From assembly GCA_016187025.1 (NCBI GenBank), contig JACPKM010000004.1:1-64000 (forward strand): a DNA stretch of 64,000 nt, given 5' to 3'. Made by a program: the position numbers and the translations under genes. A model generated the notes under the pieces. The model was not told the DNA's origin and did not search any database. It was given only the letters and a program-made list of their open reading frames with translations. The first letter of the stretch is position 1. Each line of letters starts with the position of its first letter. Positions 16,456 through 24,442 of the stretch are shown one piece after another. The DNA is from Candidatus Daviesbacteria bacterium. Lineage in GTDB: Bacteria > Patescibacteria > Microgenomatia > Daviesbacterales > UBA10151.

Positions 16456-16965
16456 ATGAAACAAAGGACGTTAATTCTTATAAAGCCGGATGGCACAGAG
16501 AAAAACTTAATAGGTGAGATTATCAAGCGTTATGAGGACGCTGGATTAAAGGTAGTTGAGCTTAAAATGTACAAGCGTGCTCCAGATGATATCATCGGAA
16601 ATCATTATCCAATGGATCCTGATTATCTGAGATCAATTGGTGAAAAAACAATTGCTGCAGGCCAACAAGTTACTAGCGCTGAAGATCAAGGCAGAAAGGT
16701 TGTAACCTGGCTTAGAAAGTTTATTACCTCAGCACCCTTGGTGGCAATGGTATTAGAAGGTGAAGATGCAGTAGTCAGAGCCAGAAAAATTACTGGATTT
16801 ACTGATCCTTCAACTGCTGATAAAGGAACCATTAGAGGAGATCTTGGAACAGATTCAATCTTAGAAGCAAACCAAGAAGAAAGACCTGTTTACAATTTAA
16901 TTCATGCTTCAGGAAATGCCGAAGAGGCAGCTCACGAGATAGGTCTGTGGTTCGGTGCTTCTTAA
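16456..16965 (+). CDS. ndk: Nucleoside diphosphate kinase
   Basis: 169 aa. It transfers the gamma-phosphate from ATP to NDPs through a phosphohistidine. The active-site segment is 'NLIHASGNAEEA', with the catalytic His; the N-terminal 'TLILIKPDG' and the 'GTIRGDLG' segment are conserved. It is slightly longer than the usual 140-150 aa because of an insertion around 'MDPDYLRSIGEKTIAAGQQV' (residues about 52-72), a feature of some CPR/archaeal-type NDKs. It is cytoplasmic. Confidence 0.95.
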   Translation: MKQRTLILIKPDGTEKNLIGEIIKRYEDAGLKVVELKMYKRAPDDIIGNHYPMDPDYLRSIGEKTIAAGQQVTSAEDQGRKVVTWLRKFITSAPLVAMVLEGEDAVVRARKITGFTDPSTADKGTIRGDLGTDSILEANQEERPVYNLIHASGNAEEAAHEIGLWFGAS

Positions 16966-17084
16966 TAAGCCGAAGGGTCGGGGTGGATAGAAAACTGGAA
17001 AATAGGAACGTTTGAGCAAATAATACTGATAAAAAATAATACAAATTACCCACAAAATTATGTTTTTTGAGGCTAATATTGAGT

Positions 17085-17113
17085 TTGCATTAAAGAAAGG
17101 TCTGTGATAATAT
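17085..17113 (+). promoter_or_regulatory. Promoter of candidate small RNA
   Basis: TTGCAT (17085-17090), a 17-nt spacer, then TAATAT (17108-17113) with the extended element TGa. The start site should fall near 17119-17121. No protein start follows: the first ATG (17126) hits TAG after three codons. Confidence 0.45.
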
Positions 17114-17118
17114 ACCAT

Positions 17119-17178
17119 TATCACGATGACTGGATAGGCCTAAGGTTTCGACCGACCGCTGATGCCAGTCTTTTTTTG
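17119..17178 (+). ncRNA. Candidate small RNA or terminated leader
   Basis: A 6-bp closing stem GACTGG (17128-17133) / CCAGTC (17165-17170) is followed directly by seven T residues. An internal GGT-TTCG-ACC mini-hairpin (17144-17153) lies inside. Together with the promoter at 17085 this is a self-contained transcription unit of about 60 nt. It could instead be a terminator for ndk. No known RNA family was recognised. Confidence 0.3.
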
Positions 17179-17349
17179 TTCTAAAGAATTCCTCAACAAA
17201 TCCACTCTAACAATATAGTCGTTATATTTTCTCAACAGGCCTGAATAATGTCTATTTGGTGCCAGTATAAGAAGTAACTTACCTTGTTCCTCTAAATATT
17301 CTACCTGGTGAGAAAGTTCCGGACTATAAGCAAAAGCTTGATTTCTCAT
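17140..17349 (-). CDS. Small hypothetical protein (weak)
   Basis: 69 codons, not recognised. The middle looks protein-like ('QGKLLLILAPNRHYSGLL', then 'YIVRVDLL'), but there is no Shine-Dalgarno sequence or convincing promoter. The C-terminal codons run through the plus-strand hairpin/U-tract. It may be spurious. Confidence 0.25.
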   Translation of the reverse strand: MRNQAFAYSPELSHQVEYLEEQGKLLLILAPNRHYSGLLRKYNDYIVRVDLLRNSLEQKKTGISGRSKP

Positions 17350-17415
17350 AAATTCGGAATTAGAATTAGACTAGAATATCACAACATTTTAGGTAAGCTA
17401 TTAGGATTTAACTAA

Positions 17416-18432
17416 ATGGAAACTAGTATAAATAATACATCAGAACAAGTAATACCGGAAGCAGAACTCCCTCTGCTTCCTTTTACATACGAAAGAACTT
17501 TCGACCCCAAACAAGCAGCTTACCAAGAATGGCGAATATCTCGAATTTCATTTGTGGGAAAGAAAAATGAACCAAAAACAGATGATCAGATAGTTGAAGC
17601 AGTTAAAAGGAAACGGGAAGGTACTGATTGGTTTTTATTAGAGTATTGGCGTAAAAAAGGATTACCCCAAGAACAATTAGAGTTTCTGGTTGGTGAACGT
17701 CCAATCACCATTTATAATTATAGTCAAGAGAAGCCTTTTACAGATGAACATGTGACCCGTATGCAAAAGGCTCTCGGCGAATTAGCATCTCGATTCCCTC
17801 AAGTAGTAGATAAAATCCGTTGGGTGCTTATTGATGATATAGCTCACGCTAGTGGGTTTGGAGATCCAGAGAATTATCCTCTAAATGGAGAGACTATGCC
17901 TCAATGGCATGCTTTTAGGTATTTACCGAGAGGAATGGAGCTAATGCCACATAGAGTGGGGGCAGCTTCTAATTTTGAAGGGACTTTTATACATGAAATG
18001 ACTCACCTGATAGATAGAGATTTTGAAGACGAATGGGCTGAAAAGTTTAAATGGAATTGGTGTATTTATTATCCTGATGAGTGGGAAACTAGACCTACTC
18101 CAGATGGCAAGGATAAGAAGTTTTTTAATAAGCAAACAAATGAGATGTCTCCTCAGGGCCAATTTTCATTACAACCTGATCAATGCGTAACTTATTATGC
18201 AAGGCAAAATATGGATGAAGATATTTGTGACAGTATGGTTGCTTATGTTTATGATCCTGATCTACTAAAGACTGTCTCTTCTGATAAATTTGATATTCTA
18301 GCTAGACATGATGCAAAAAAAGATTATCCAAAAGTTACAACCGAAAGAGTTCCTAAAGAAGAAATAAAGCTACCTGAAATAAAGCCTGAGACAATCCGTT
18401 ATTATATTGAGGAACCCGAAGCTACCAGGTAA
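17416..18432 (+). CDS. Putative gluzincin-type metallopeptidase
   Basis: 338 aa, family not recognised by name. 'FIHEMTHLID' supplies an HExxH zinc motif at 193-197, and 'NMDEDICDSMVAYVY' about 75 residues later offers the acidic third ligand expected of gluzincins. There is no signal peptide or membrane segment, so it is probably cytoplasmic, or exported by an unknown route. The C-terminal 50 residues are Lys/Pro/Glu-rich ('VPKEEIKLPEIKPETIRYY'). It is flanked by the gap at 16966-17415 and the tRNA pair. The peptidase call is an inference from the motif arrangement. Confidence 0.55.
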   Translation: METSINNTSEQVIPEAELPLLPFTYERTFDPKQAAYQEWRISRISFVGKKNEPKTDDQIVEAVKRKREGTDWFLLEYWRKKGLPQEQLEFLVGERPITIYNYSQEKPFTDEHVTRMQKALGELASRFPQVVDKIRWVLIDDIAHASGFGDPENYPLNGETMPQWHAFRYLPRGMELMPHRVGAASNFEGTFIHEMTHLIDRDFEDEWAEKFKWNWCIYYPDEWETRPTPDGKDKKFFNKQTNEMSPQGQFSLQPDQCVTYYARQNMDEDICDSMVAYVYDPDLLKTVSSDKFDILARHDAKKDYPKVTTERVPKEEIKLPEIKPETIRYYIEEPEATR

Positions 18433-18467
18433 TTCAATTACGAAACTGGTGTTTCTTATTGAATTAG

Positions 18468-18539
18468 TCGGGGTGACAGGAATTGAACCTGCTGTTTCTA
18501 TCTCCCGAAGATAGCGTGATACCGGTTCACTACACCCCG
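18468..18539 (-). tRNA. tRNA-Pro (CGG)
   Basis: Read on the minus strand: acceptor CGGGGTG / CACCCCG, D-stem GTGA / TCAC, anticodon stem CTATC / GATAG enclosing the loop TTCGGGA (anticodon CGG), and T-stem GCAGG / CCTGT with the TTCAATT loop, discriminator A. The 3' CCA is not encoded. CGGGGTG is the usual tRNA-Pro acceptor. Confidence 0.93.
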
Positions 18540-18584
18540 AAGCTTAAATTATACCCTCTAAAGTGTTAGAATTATATGGTTCAT

Positions 18585-18660
18585 GCCGTCGTAGCTCACC
18601 GGATAGAGCAAGCCCGTCCTAAGGGTTAGGTAGGAGGTCCGATTCCTCTCGACGGCGCCA
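18585..18660 (+). tRNA. tRNA-Arg (CCT)
   Basis: Acceptor GCCGTCG / CGACGGC, D-arm with TAGCTCA...GAGCA, anticodon stem AGCCC / GGGTT around the loop GTCCTAA (anticodon CCT), and a T-arm containing GGTCCGATTCC. The CCA end is encoded (18658-18660), unlike in the neighbouring tRNA-Pro. It lies 6 nt before the sortase ATG and divergent from tRNA-Pro. Confidence 0.93.
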
Positions 18661-18666
18661 AAACTT

Positions 18667-19365
18667 ATGTCTAAACGTTTCAAACTAATCCTTTTTATAA
18701 GGTTTTTAGGTTATTTTCTCTTTTTACTAGGAGTTTTAAGCTTTATTTTTGTTTTTGGGCCATTGGTGCAGGCAGAGACAAAGTACCGTTGGGATAGAGT
18801 TTGGCATGTTCAAAGAACAGTTCCGCAGCTGATAGCCTCAAATGAGGCAGGTGATAATGGACAGGGGCAGCAAGACGGAGCAGCAACGTTTGGAAGTGTG
18901 GCGGCCAATGAACAGGCAATTATACCTGATTATACAGATTTTGGGATAGTAATTGAAAAGATTAATGCCAATGCAAAAGTTGTCCCGAATGTAGATCCTG
19001 GTAATGAAGCTGAGTACTCTCGGGCTCTTGCTCAAGGAGTAGCCATGGCAAAGGGAAGTACTCTGCCTGGAGAGAATGGAAACTTATATCTTTTTTCTCA
19101 CTCTACAGATGCGCCTTGGAATATAGTCAGGTTTAATGCCATATTTTATCTTTTAAGAGAGCTTGAGAAAGGGGATAGAATTGTTATTTTTTACCAGAAC
19201 AAAAGGTATGATTACGTTGTTTTTGATAAGGCAGTAACAGAGCCAGCTGATGTATCATATTTACTAAACAGGTATGATGCTCCGGTATTAACACTGCAAA
19301 CTTGTGATCCTCCAGGAACATTACTTAAAAGATTAATAGTAAGAGCGAGGTTAGCAGGCAGCTAA
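18667..19365 (+). CDS. Sortase family transpeptidase
   Basis: 232 aa. An N-terminal membrane anchor (about 8-33) precedes an extracytoplasmic sortase beta-barrel (about 92-230). The catalytic triad is visible: H145 in 'YLFSHST', C213 in 'TLQTCDPPGT' and R222 in 'KRLIVRAR'. Sortases cleave sorting signals and attach proteins to cell-wall material or to each other. The surface proteins in this window lack an obvious LPxTG tail, so the substrate is unknown. It directly follows tRNA-Arg, with which it may share a transcript. Confidence 0.9.
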   Translation: MSKRFKLILFIRFLGYFLFLLGVLSFIFVFGPLVQAETKYRWDRVWHVQRTVPQLIASNEAGDNGQGQQDGAATFGSVAANEQAIIPDYTDFGIVIEKINANAKVVPNVDPGNEAEYSRALAQGVAMAKGSTLPGENGNLYLFSHSTDAPWNIVRFNAIFYLLRELEKGDRIVIFYQNKRYDYVVFDKAVTEPADVSYLLNRYDAPVLTLQTCDPPGTLLKRLIVRARLAGS

Positions 19366-19386
19366 GGTGCTATAATAATTATACTT

Positions 19387-20514
19387 ATGAGTAAACGTTT
19401 TATCTTGACCATCGCTACTGTAATAGTGCTTACAATTATGGCTGGTGTTGTTATATTTTTGGCAAAAGGTTATACCTTTTCTCCAGAAGAAAAAAGAATT
19501 GTAGGTACAGGAATTCTCACTGTAAACTCTAAGCCTGATGCTGCTTCTGTTTTTGTTGACGGACATTTAACAACAGCTACGAATGCTACAATTTCCAGCC
19601 TACCTCCTAAACAATATAAAATCAGGGTAGTCAAAGAAGGATTTATACCTTGGGAAAAGGAAGTTAACGTTAAAGAAGGGTTGGTAACAGAGCTTAAGGT
19701 TACTCTTTTTCCAGCTATTCCAACTATCTATCCTTTGACTTTCTCAGGTGTTGCAAACCCGATTTTAAGTCCTGATGGAGATAAGCTGGCATATATTGTA
19801 TCTTCAGGAAAAAAAGCTGGTGTATGGGTTTGGACAATGTCAAAAGATCAACCAATTGCTTTTGCCCGCTCTAGTGAACCTCACCAGATAGCCAAAACAA
19901 GCCAAACTATAGATTATTCAACAGCCATTTTAAAATGGTCTCCTGATTCCAAGCAAGTATTGGTAACCTTAAATAATAATAATTATTTAATGAGCGCAGA
20001 TAATTTTAGTGATGAACCAAGAGATATTACTCCGGTTTTGGATGCAACCTTAAAAAGCTGGGAGGAAGATGTCGAAAACCGCGAACAAGTAAGGCTTGTA
20101 ACAATTGCTGATGTTATGGTCAGAAAAGTAGCCTCTGATTCAGCTGTTGTCAAATGGTCGCCAGATGAAACCAAATTCATATACAGGGAAAAAGCTTTGG
20201 ATGACAAGCAAGTTAAAGGAGAAACAGAAGTTGATGGAATGAAAGTATATGATTTGGAAAATAGAAAAGAATTTAGCCTTCCTGAGGCCAAATCCCATAT
20301 GTGGCTGCCAGATTCAATCCATGTAATTTTAGTGGATGATGGGTCTGTATCTGTTTCAGAATATGATGGCAGCAATAAAGCAGTCATATTTGCAGGTAGC
20401 TTTCAAAACAATTTTGCTTTTCCGTGGCCAGATTCTTCCCGTCTTGTTATCATCAGCTCGTTTCCGACTCCAACAGCTTCAGAGCCAAACTTGTACGGAA
20501 TAAATCTCAGGTAA
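19387..20514 (+). CDS. PEGA-domain, beta-propeller-like exported protein
   Basis: 375 aa. An N-terminal signal anchor (about 6-27) is followed by a PEGA domain (about 37-110; 'VNSKPDAASVFVDGHLT', 'LPPKQYKIRVVKEGFIPW'), associated with S-layer and cell-surface proteins. A C-terminal region of propeller-like repeats follows ('NPILSPDGDKLAYI', 'ILKWSPDSKQVLVT', 'VVKWSPDETKFIY', 'HMWLPDSIHVILV'). It is probably an envelope scaffold. A TATAAT box lies 10 nt before the ATG. Confidence 0.8.
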   Translation: MSKRFILTIATVIVLTIMAGVVIFLAKGYTFSPEEKRIVGTGILTVNSKPDAASVFVDGHLTTATNATISSLPPKQYKIRVVKEGFIPWEKEVNVKEGLVTELKVTLFPAIPTIYPLTFSGVANPILSPDGDKLAYIVSSGKKAGVWVWTMSKDQPIAFARSSEPHQIAKTSQTIDYSTAILKWSPDSKQVLVTLNNNNYLMSADNFSDEPRDITPVLDATLKSWEEDVENREQVRLVTIADVMVRKVASDSAVVKWSPDETKFIYREKALDDKQVKGETEVDGMKVYDLENRKEFSLPEAKSHMWLPDSIHVILVDDGSVSVSEYDGSNKAVIFAGSFQNNFAFPWPDSSRLVIISSFPTPTASEPNLYGINLR

Positions 20515-20555
20515 TCAAAAATAAAGTTGACCTCCTTTGACCTATTTAGTGGATC

Positions 20556-20585
20556 TTGAGACCTAGTTGTCTGGTCTGTTAGAAT
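20556..20585 (+). promoter_or_regulatory. mreB promoter
   Basis: TTGAGA (20556-20561), an 18-nt spacer and TAGAAT (20580-20585) with extended TGt. The ATG at 20593 is 7 nt downstream. This is the same short-leader arrangement as at leuS and argS. Confidence 0.45.
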
Positions 20586-20592
20586 TTCCCAA

Positions 20593-21603
20593 ATGTTTAA
20601 TTTTTCCAAAAGAGTAGGAATTGATCTAGGTACTGCCAACTCACTGGTATATTTAGCAGGAGAGGGTATTGTGCTAAATGAGCCTACTGTTGTGGCAGTA
20701 ACTACTGATGATCATAGAGTTTTGGCTGTTGGAAATGAAGCCAAAGAGATGTTAGGAAGGACCCCGGGAAATATTATTGCCTCGCGGCCTATGAGAGATG
20801 GAGTGATTGCAGATTATGTTATCACTGAGGCTATGATCAGATATTTTTTGGACAAAGTCTGTGGTCATTCCAGGCTATTTAAACCAGAGGTTATGGTTTG
20901 TGCTCCAGCTGGGGTTACCTCAGTAGAAAAGCGGGCCATCCTGGACGCAACACTTTCAGCTGGTGCAAAAACAGCTTTTTTAATAGATGAGCCACTAGCT
21001 GCTGCAATTGGAGCAAAAATTCCAATTGCTAATGCTTCAGGCAATATGATTGTAGATATTGGTGGAGGAACAACTGAGGCAGCAGTGATCTGTTTGGGAG
21101 GGGTAGTGGTTCACAATTCAGTGAGGGTGGGAGGAAATAAAATTGATGAAGCTATTCAAAGTTTTGTTAGAAAAAAACATAACCTAATTATTGGTGAGAG
21201 GATGGCTGAAGATGTAAAGATCAAGATAGGATCAACCTTGAAATTAAAAGAGGAAGAGAAGATGGAGGTAAGAGGAAGAGATGCTTTCTCCGGTCTTCCA
21301 AAAACAGTGGAGATCTCCTCTATAGAAGTAACTGAGGCGGTTTATGATATCACACAAAAAATTGTTTCTGCTGTGAAGGGAGTACTTGAGCAAATCCCGC
21401 CAGAGCTTGCTTCAGATATTATTGATAAAGGAATAGTCATGAGCGGAGGTACGTCTTGTTTTAGAAATTTAGATAAGCTACTGACAGATTCTTTAGGTGT
21501 TCCTTGTGCTTTGGCAGAAAACCCACTTCTATGTGTGGCTTTAGGGACAGGTATGGCTTTGGAAAACCTGGATCTTTATAAGAGGAGTGTTAGTAAAAGA
21601 TGA
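20593..21603 (+). CDS. mreB: Rod-shape determining protein MreB
   Basis: 336 aa bacterial actin. Phosphate 1 motif 'IDLGTANSLVY', connect/phosphate 2 'VDIGGGTTEAAVI' and adenosine motif 'IVMSGGTSCFRNLD' are intact. It polymerises on the inner membrane and organises cell-wall synthesis, so the cell is probably rod-like. Neither mreC nor mreD follows; the next genes are glycosyltransferases. PBP1A at 59356 is a plausible functional partner. Confidence 0.97.
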   Translation: MFNFSKRVGIDLGTANSLVYLAGEGIVLNEPTVVAVTTDDHRVLAVGNEAKEMLGRTPGNIIASRPMRDGVIADYVITEAMIRYFLDKVCGHSRLFKPEVMVCAPAGVTSVEKRAILDATLSAGAKTAFLIDEPLAAAIGAKIPIANASGNMIVDIGGGTTEAAVICLGGVVVHNSVRVGGNKIDEAIQSFVRKKHNLIIGERMAEDVKIKIGSTLKLKEEEKMEVRGRDAFSGLPKTVEISSIEVTEAVYDITQKIVSAVKGVLEQIPPELASDIIDKGIVMSGGTSCFRNLDKLLTDSLGVPCALAENPLLCVALGTGMALENLDLYKRSVSKR

Positions 21604-21615
21604 TAAACTATATTA

Positions 21616-22755
21616 ATGATTATTGGTTTTGATGGATCCCGGGCATTTTCAAATCAGCGTACTGGAACAGAAAACTACTCCTATCAGCTGCTAAAACATC
21701 TTGCAAAAATTGATACTAAAAATCACTATCTGATATATTTGCGTCCTGCTTCAACAAAGGATTTAGGGCAGAGCAATTATTTAGAAAAAGAGAAAGGCTG
21801 GCCTCAAAACTTTCAGTTTAAAGTTTTGGAGTATTTTCGCTTGTGGACACAGTCTGGACTGGCTTTTGAAACATTTAAACAAAGACTTGATTTGCTTTTT
21901 GTGCCTGCCCACACATTACCAATCATTCATAAACCTGGATTAAAAACCGTACTTACTGTTCATGATTTGGGCTCTGAGTATTTACCTAGAATGCACCAGC
22001 TCAAGCAGAGACTGTATTTATCAGTCATGCAACGGTACCAGCTCAAAACCGCCACCAAAATTATTGCTGTATCCAAGGCTACAAGAGATGATTTAGTGGC
22101 AAAAATTGGTATTAATCCCAGCAAAATAGTGGTTATTTATGAAGGGTATAATAAAAACTTATTCAAACAAGTTAAGTCTGATACACTAGTGAATAGTTTG
22201 AGTTATTTAAATTTAAAACCTAAAACCTATCTTCTATTTGTTGGTACTGTTCAGCCAAGGAAAAATCTTAAGCGTTTGATTTTGGCTTATAATCAATTTC
22301 TTCAGTTAAACAATAATCAAATTCTGGATTTGGTGATAGTTGGCTCTAGAGGCTGGCTCTCAGATGAGATTTTTAGTCTTCCCAAAAAACTGGGAATAGA
22401 AAGTAAAGTAAGGTTTCTAGGATATATTCCTGATGCAAGAATGCCTGCTTTATACTCTGGAGCAGTAGGTTGTGTCTTTCCCTCTCTTTTTGAAGGTTTT
22501 GGCTTGCCAATTTTAGAAGCACAGGCTTGTGGATGTCCTGTACTAACCTCCAGTGTTTCATCTATGCCAGAGGTAGCCGGATCTGGAGCAATTTTGGTGG
22601 ATCCATATTCTATTGACGATATAGTTAAAGGTATGGAAAAATTACAAAGTGAAGGCATTAGAAAGCAGTTAGTCAAAAAAGGATTTGAGAATACCAAAAG
22701 GTTTAGCTGGGAAAAATGCGCCATTCAAACACTCGGAGTGTTAGAAAAGTTATGA
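21616..22755 (+). CDS. GT4-family glycosyltransferase
   Basis: 379 aa GT-B glycosyltransferase. The N-terminal acceptor domain includes 'GSRAFSNQRTGTENYSYQLL'. The C-terminal donor domain has 'LFVGTVQPRKNLKRLI' and the family-4 E-x7-E motif in 'FPSLFEGFGLPILEAQACG'. It transfers a nucleotide-sugar residue to an unknown acceptor, probably in surface polysaccharide assembly. It overlaps the next glycosyltransferase by 4 nt (ATGA), indicating coupling. Confidence 0.92.
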   Translation: MIIGFDGSRAFSNQRTGTENYSYQLLKHLAKIDTKNHYLIYLRPASTKDLGQSNYLEKEKGWPQNFQFKVLEYFRLWTQSGLAFETFKQRLDLLFVPAHTLPIIHKPGLKTVLTVHDLGSEYLPRMHQLKQRLYLSVMQRYQLKTATKIIAVSKATRDDLVAKIGINPSKIVVIYEGYNKNLFKQVKSDTLVNSLSYLNLKPKTYLLFVGTVQPRKNLKRLILAYNQFLQLNNNQILDLVIVGSRGWLSDEIFSLPKKLGIESKVRFLGYIPDARMPALYSGAVGCVFPSLFEGFGLPILEAQACGCPVLTSSVSSMPEVAGSGAILVDPYSIDDIVKGMEKLQSEGIRKQLVKKGFENTKRFSWEKCAIQTLGVLEKL

Positions 22756-23471
22756 AAGTAGATGTATTAGGTGTAAAAATTAATGATATCACATTAGATG
22801 AAGCTATAAAAATAGCAGAGAAGCTGATTAATGCTCCCGGAAAATACTATATTGTTACACCAAATCCGGAAATTATCGTTGCTGCCCAAAAAGATTTAAG
22901 ATATAAAAATATATTAAATGATGCAGATTTAGCTATTCCAGATGGAATTGGCTTAAAATTCTCAGGAAAGGTCAAAAATAGGGTAACAGGGGTTGATTTT
23001 GTCGAAAAATTAATTGGCCTTTGTGCCCAAAAGGGCTATACAGTAAGCTTTTTAGGCGGTGAGGAGGGTGTAGCAGAAAAAGCTAAGGAGCGCTTAAAGG
23101 CACAATATCAAAATATATCAGTAAAATTTGCAGGTAGCGGAGGTAGGTTTGACAAAGAAGGGAATTTATTAAGCGGTCAGAGCGCTAAAATTCCTCCATC
23201 AGATGTTTTATTAGTAGCCCTGGGTCCTGGTAAACAAGAAAAATGGATTGCTGCTAATTTAAAAAATACCCCAGTGAAGCTGTTTATTGCAGTTGGAGGG
23301 ACTCTTGATTATCTTTCCGGTAATATATCAAGGGCTCCAAAGTTTGTTAGAAACCTGGGGCTGGAATGGTTTTATAGGGTTATTCTGCAGCCATGGAGAA
23401 TAAAAAGGCAACTTGCTTTAATAAAGTATATTTGGCTATTGACTAGTGCAAGACTGCGTATGTTAAGCTGA
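22752..23471 (+). CDS. WecG/TagA/CpsF-family (GT26) glycosyltransferase
   Basis: 239 aa from the ATG at 22752, which overlaps the preceding stop as ATGA; a longer ORF from 22716 would overlap the neighbour needlessly. Conserved segments are 'YYIVTPNPEIIVAAQ', 'DADLAIPDGIGLKF', 'RVTGVDFVEKLI' and 'LVALGPGKQEKWIA'. Members add ManNAc/ManNAcA-type residues to lipid-linked intermediates in wall teichoic acid or capsule synthesis. The sugar used here cannot be read from the sequence. Confidence 0.92.
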   Translation: MKVDVLGVKINDITLDEAIKIAEKLINAPGKYYIVTPNPEIIVAAQKDLRYKNILNDADLAIPDGIGLKFSGKVKNRVTGVDFVEKLIGLCAQKGYTVSFLGGEEGVAEKAKERLKAQYQNISVKFAGSGGRFDKEGNLLSGQSAKIPPSDVLLVALGPGKQEKWIAANLKNTPVKLFIAVGGTLDYLSGNISRAPKFVRNLGLEWFYRVILQPWRIKRQLALIKYIWLLTSARLRMLS

Positions 23472-23476
23472 AAAAT

Positions 23477-23983
23477 ATGGTCACCCAAGTCATGCGGAAA
23501 GATTTACAACCCTATCTTATGGAGTCTAAAGCTGCTGGGGTCAAAGACCCCTATTATTATATTCAGGGACAAGATCATACTATTACTGTTATCACCTCAG
23601 GGAAAAATGGAGCAGAGTATAACAAGACCATCGGGTTTTTTAACAAATATCAAGGAGCAATCACCTTTACCTGTCTTTATGGCCAGGGTGTAGTTGTGAT
23701 GCAAAGAAATGATGAGTTTGGAGAAGCCAAAGAGTTTAGGGTGGCAACCATTAGTCAGGGTAAACAAGTTGAACTGCCATCAGGATGGGGTCATTCCCTT
23801 ATAAACATTGGTAAAAAGTTTTTGCTTGTTATCAACAACCACATTCCCAACAAACTGCAAAACCCAGAACCTATTAAAGTAAAAAAAGGACTTGCATATT
23901 ATGTCGTAGAGAAAAAAGGGGAAGTGGGGTTTGAAACTAACCCTAATTACCGTGTCCGTCCCCAAATTACTACTGCAATGTAG
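23477..23983 (+). CDS. Cupin-fold protein, possibly glucose-6-phosphate isomerase-like
   Basis: 168 aa. The central beta-rich segment 'GQGVVVMQRNDEFGEAKEF', followed by 'VELPSGWGHSLINIGKKFLLVIN', looks like a double-stranded beta-helix (cupin) with the 'P.gw.Hs..N.G' pattern of archaeal-type phosphoglucose isomerase and related sugar cupins. The metal-ligand set is not clear enough to assert catalysis. It follows the two glycosyltransferases, so a role in sugar metabolism is plausible. There is no signal peptide. Confidence 0.5.
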   Translation: MVTQVMRKDLQPYLMESKAAGVKDPYYYIQGQDHTITVITSGKNGAEYNKTIGFFNKYQGAITFTCLYGQGVVVMQRNDEFGEAKEFRVATISQGKQVELPSGWGHSLINIGKKFLLVINNHIPNKLQNPEPIKVKKGLAYYVVEKKGEVGFETNPNYRVRPQITTAM

Positions 23984-24056
23984 ATAAAACTTAGCTTTGG
24001 GCTCTCCATCAAACTTTTCTATGCTAATTAGCAGATATATCAGTATGTTTGCTAAG

Positions 24057-24266
24057 TCAGGTTACAGCTTTCTGAGTTATACCTAACAACCAGAGTACGG
24101 CTTCCTTTTTGTAGCGGCGATCTCCACGGCTATTTATTCTTATTGCGGGAAGCTTTCCTCTTTTTCCCCAGCGTTTGATTGTTAATGGAGAAACCCTTAG
24201 AATTTCTGCAACTTCTTTAACGGTTAATAAATCGGGTAAATTTTCAAGTGAGACTTTGTTAGCCAT
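24057..24266 (-). CDS. MerR/excisionase-type HTH DNA-binding protein
   Basis: 69 aa, almost entirely one winged HTH: 'LLTVKEVAEILRVSPLTIKRW' (positions about 12-32) followed by 'GKLPAIRINSRGDRRYKKEA'. This is the helix_turn_helix_17 / excisionase-like fold and resembles the N-terminal HTH of the fibre gene at 1-2328. It is transcribed divergently from the giant gene at 24443, so it is a candidate regulator of that gene. No integrase lies nearby, so an excisionase role is not supported. Confidence 0.85.
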   Translation of the reverse strand: MANKVSLENLPDLLTVKEVAEILRVSPLTIKRWGKRGKLPAIRINSRGDRRYKKEAVLWLLGITQKAVT

Positions 24267-24276
24267 TCTAAGTCAT

Positions 24277-24306
24277 TGTATATCATAACTAAACAGATAG
24301 TGTCAA
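24277..24306 (-). promoter_or_regulatory. Promoter of the small HTH gene
   Basis: On the minus strand TTGACA (24306-24301), an 18-nt spacer and TATACA (24282-24277) with an extended TGa. The ATG at 24266 is 10 nt downstream. It faces away from the giant gene's promoter about 65 nt to the right. Confidence 0.6.
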
Positions 24307-24370
24307 GAGTTTAAAGCATAGATTGTATAGCCCTACCTGATCAAGTTTTTTTACTCCAGATAAATACTTA

Positions 24371-24399
24371 TTGACACATACCATTATTATTAATAATCT
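24371..24399 (+). promoter_or_regulatory. Probable promoter of the giant toxin-like gene
   Basis: A perfect -35 TTGACA (24371-24376) is followed by the weak TAATCT (24394-24399) at 17 nt; AATAAT at 15 nt is an alternative. The location shows that the TTG at 24371 is part of a promoter, not a start codon, which supports the ATG at 24443. Confidence 0.35.
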
Positions 24400-24442
24400 A
24401 AGATTATACCCAAATTCATGCAGGCGGATTGGGTTTGTTTGC

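Larger units (their letters stand above)
16966..17415. other. 450-nt region without a well-supported protein gene
   Basis: It contains a promoter and hairpin/U-tract unit at 17085-17178 (possible small RNA) and a weakly supported minus-strand ORF (17140-17349). Nothing else was recognised. Confidence 0.5.

Noticed and set aside
18468..18660. tRNA pair as an integration site for an island
   Set aside because: Both tRNAs are complete, and no duplicated tRNA 3' end was found in the flanking sequence.
24057..24266. Excisionase marking an integrated mobile element
   Set aside because: The fold fits an excisionase, but no integrase, att-like direct repeats or tRNA junction was seen around it. A transcriptional regulator is the simpler reading.
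24371..24442. Earlier TTG start for the giant protein
   Set aside because: The TTG is the first half of a perfect TTGACA -35 box, and the extra 24 residues precede a normal signal anchor. The ATG at 24443 is preferred.
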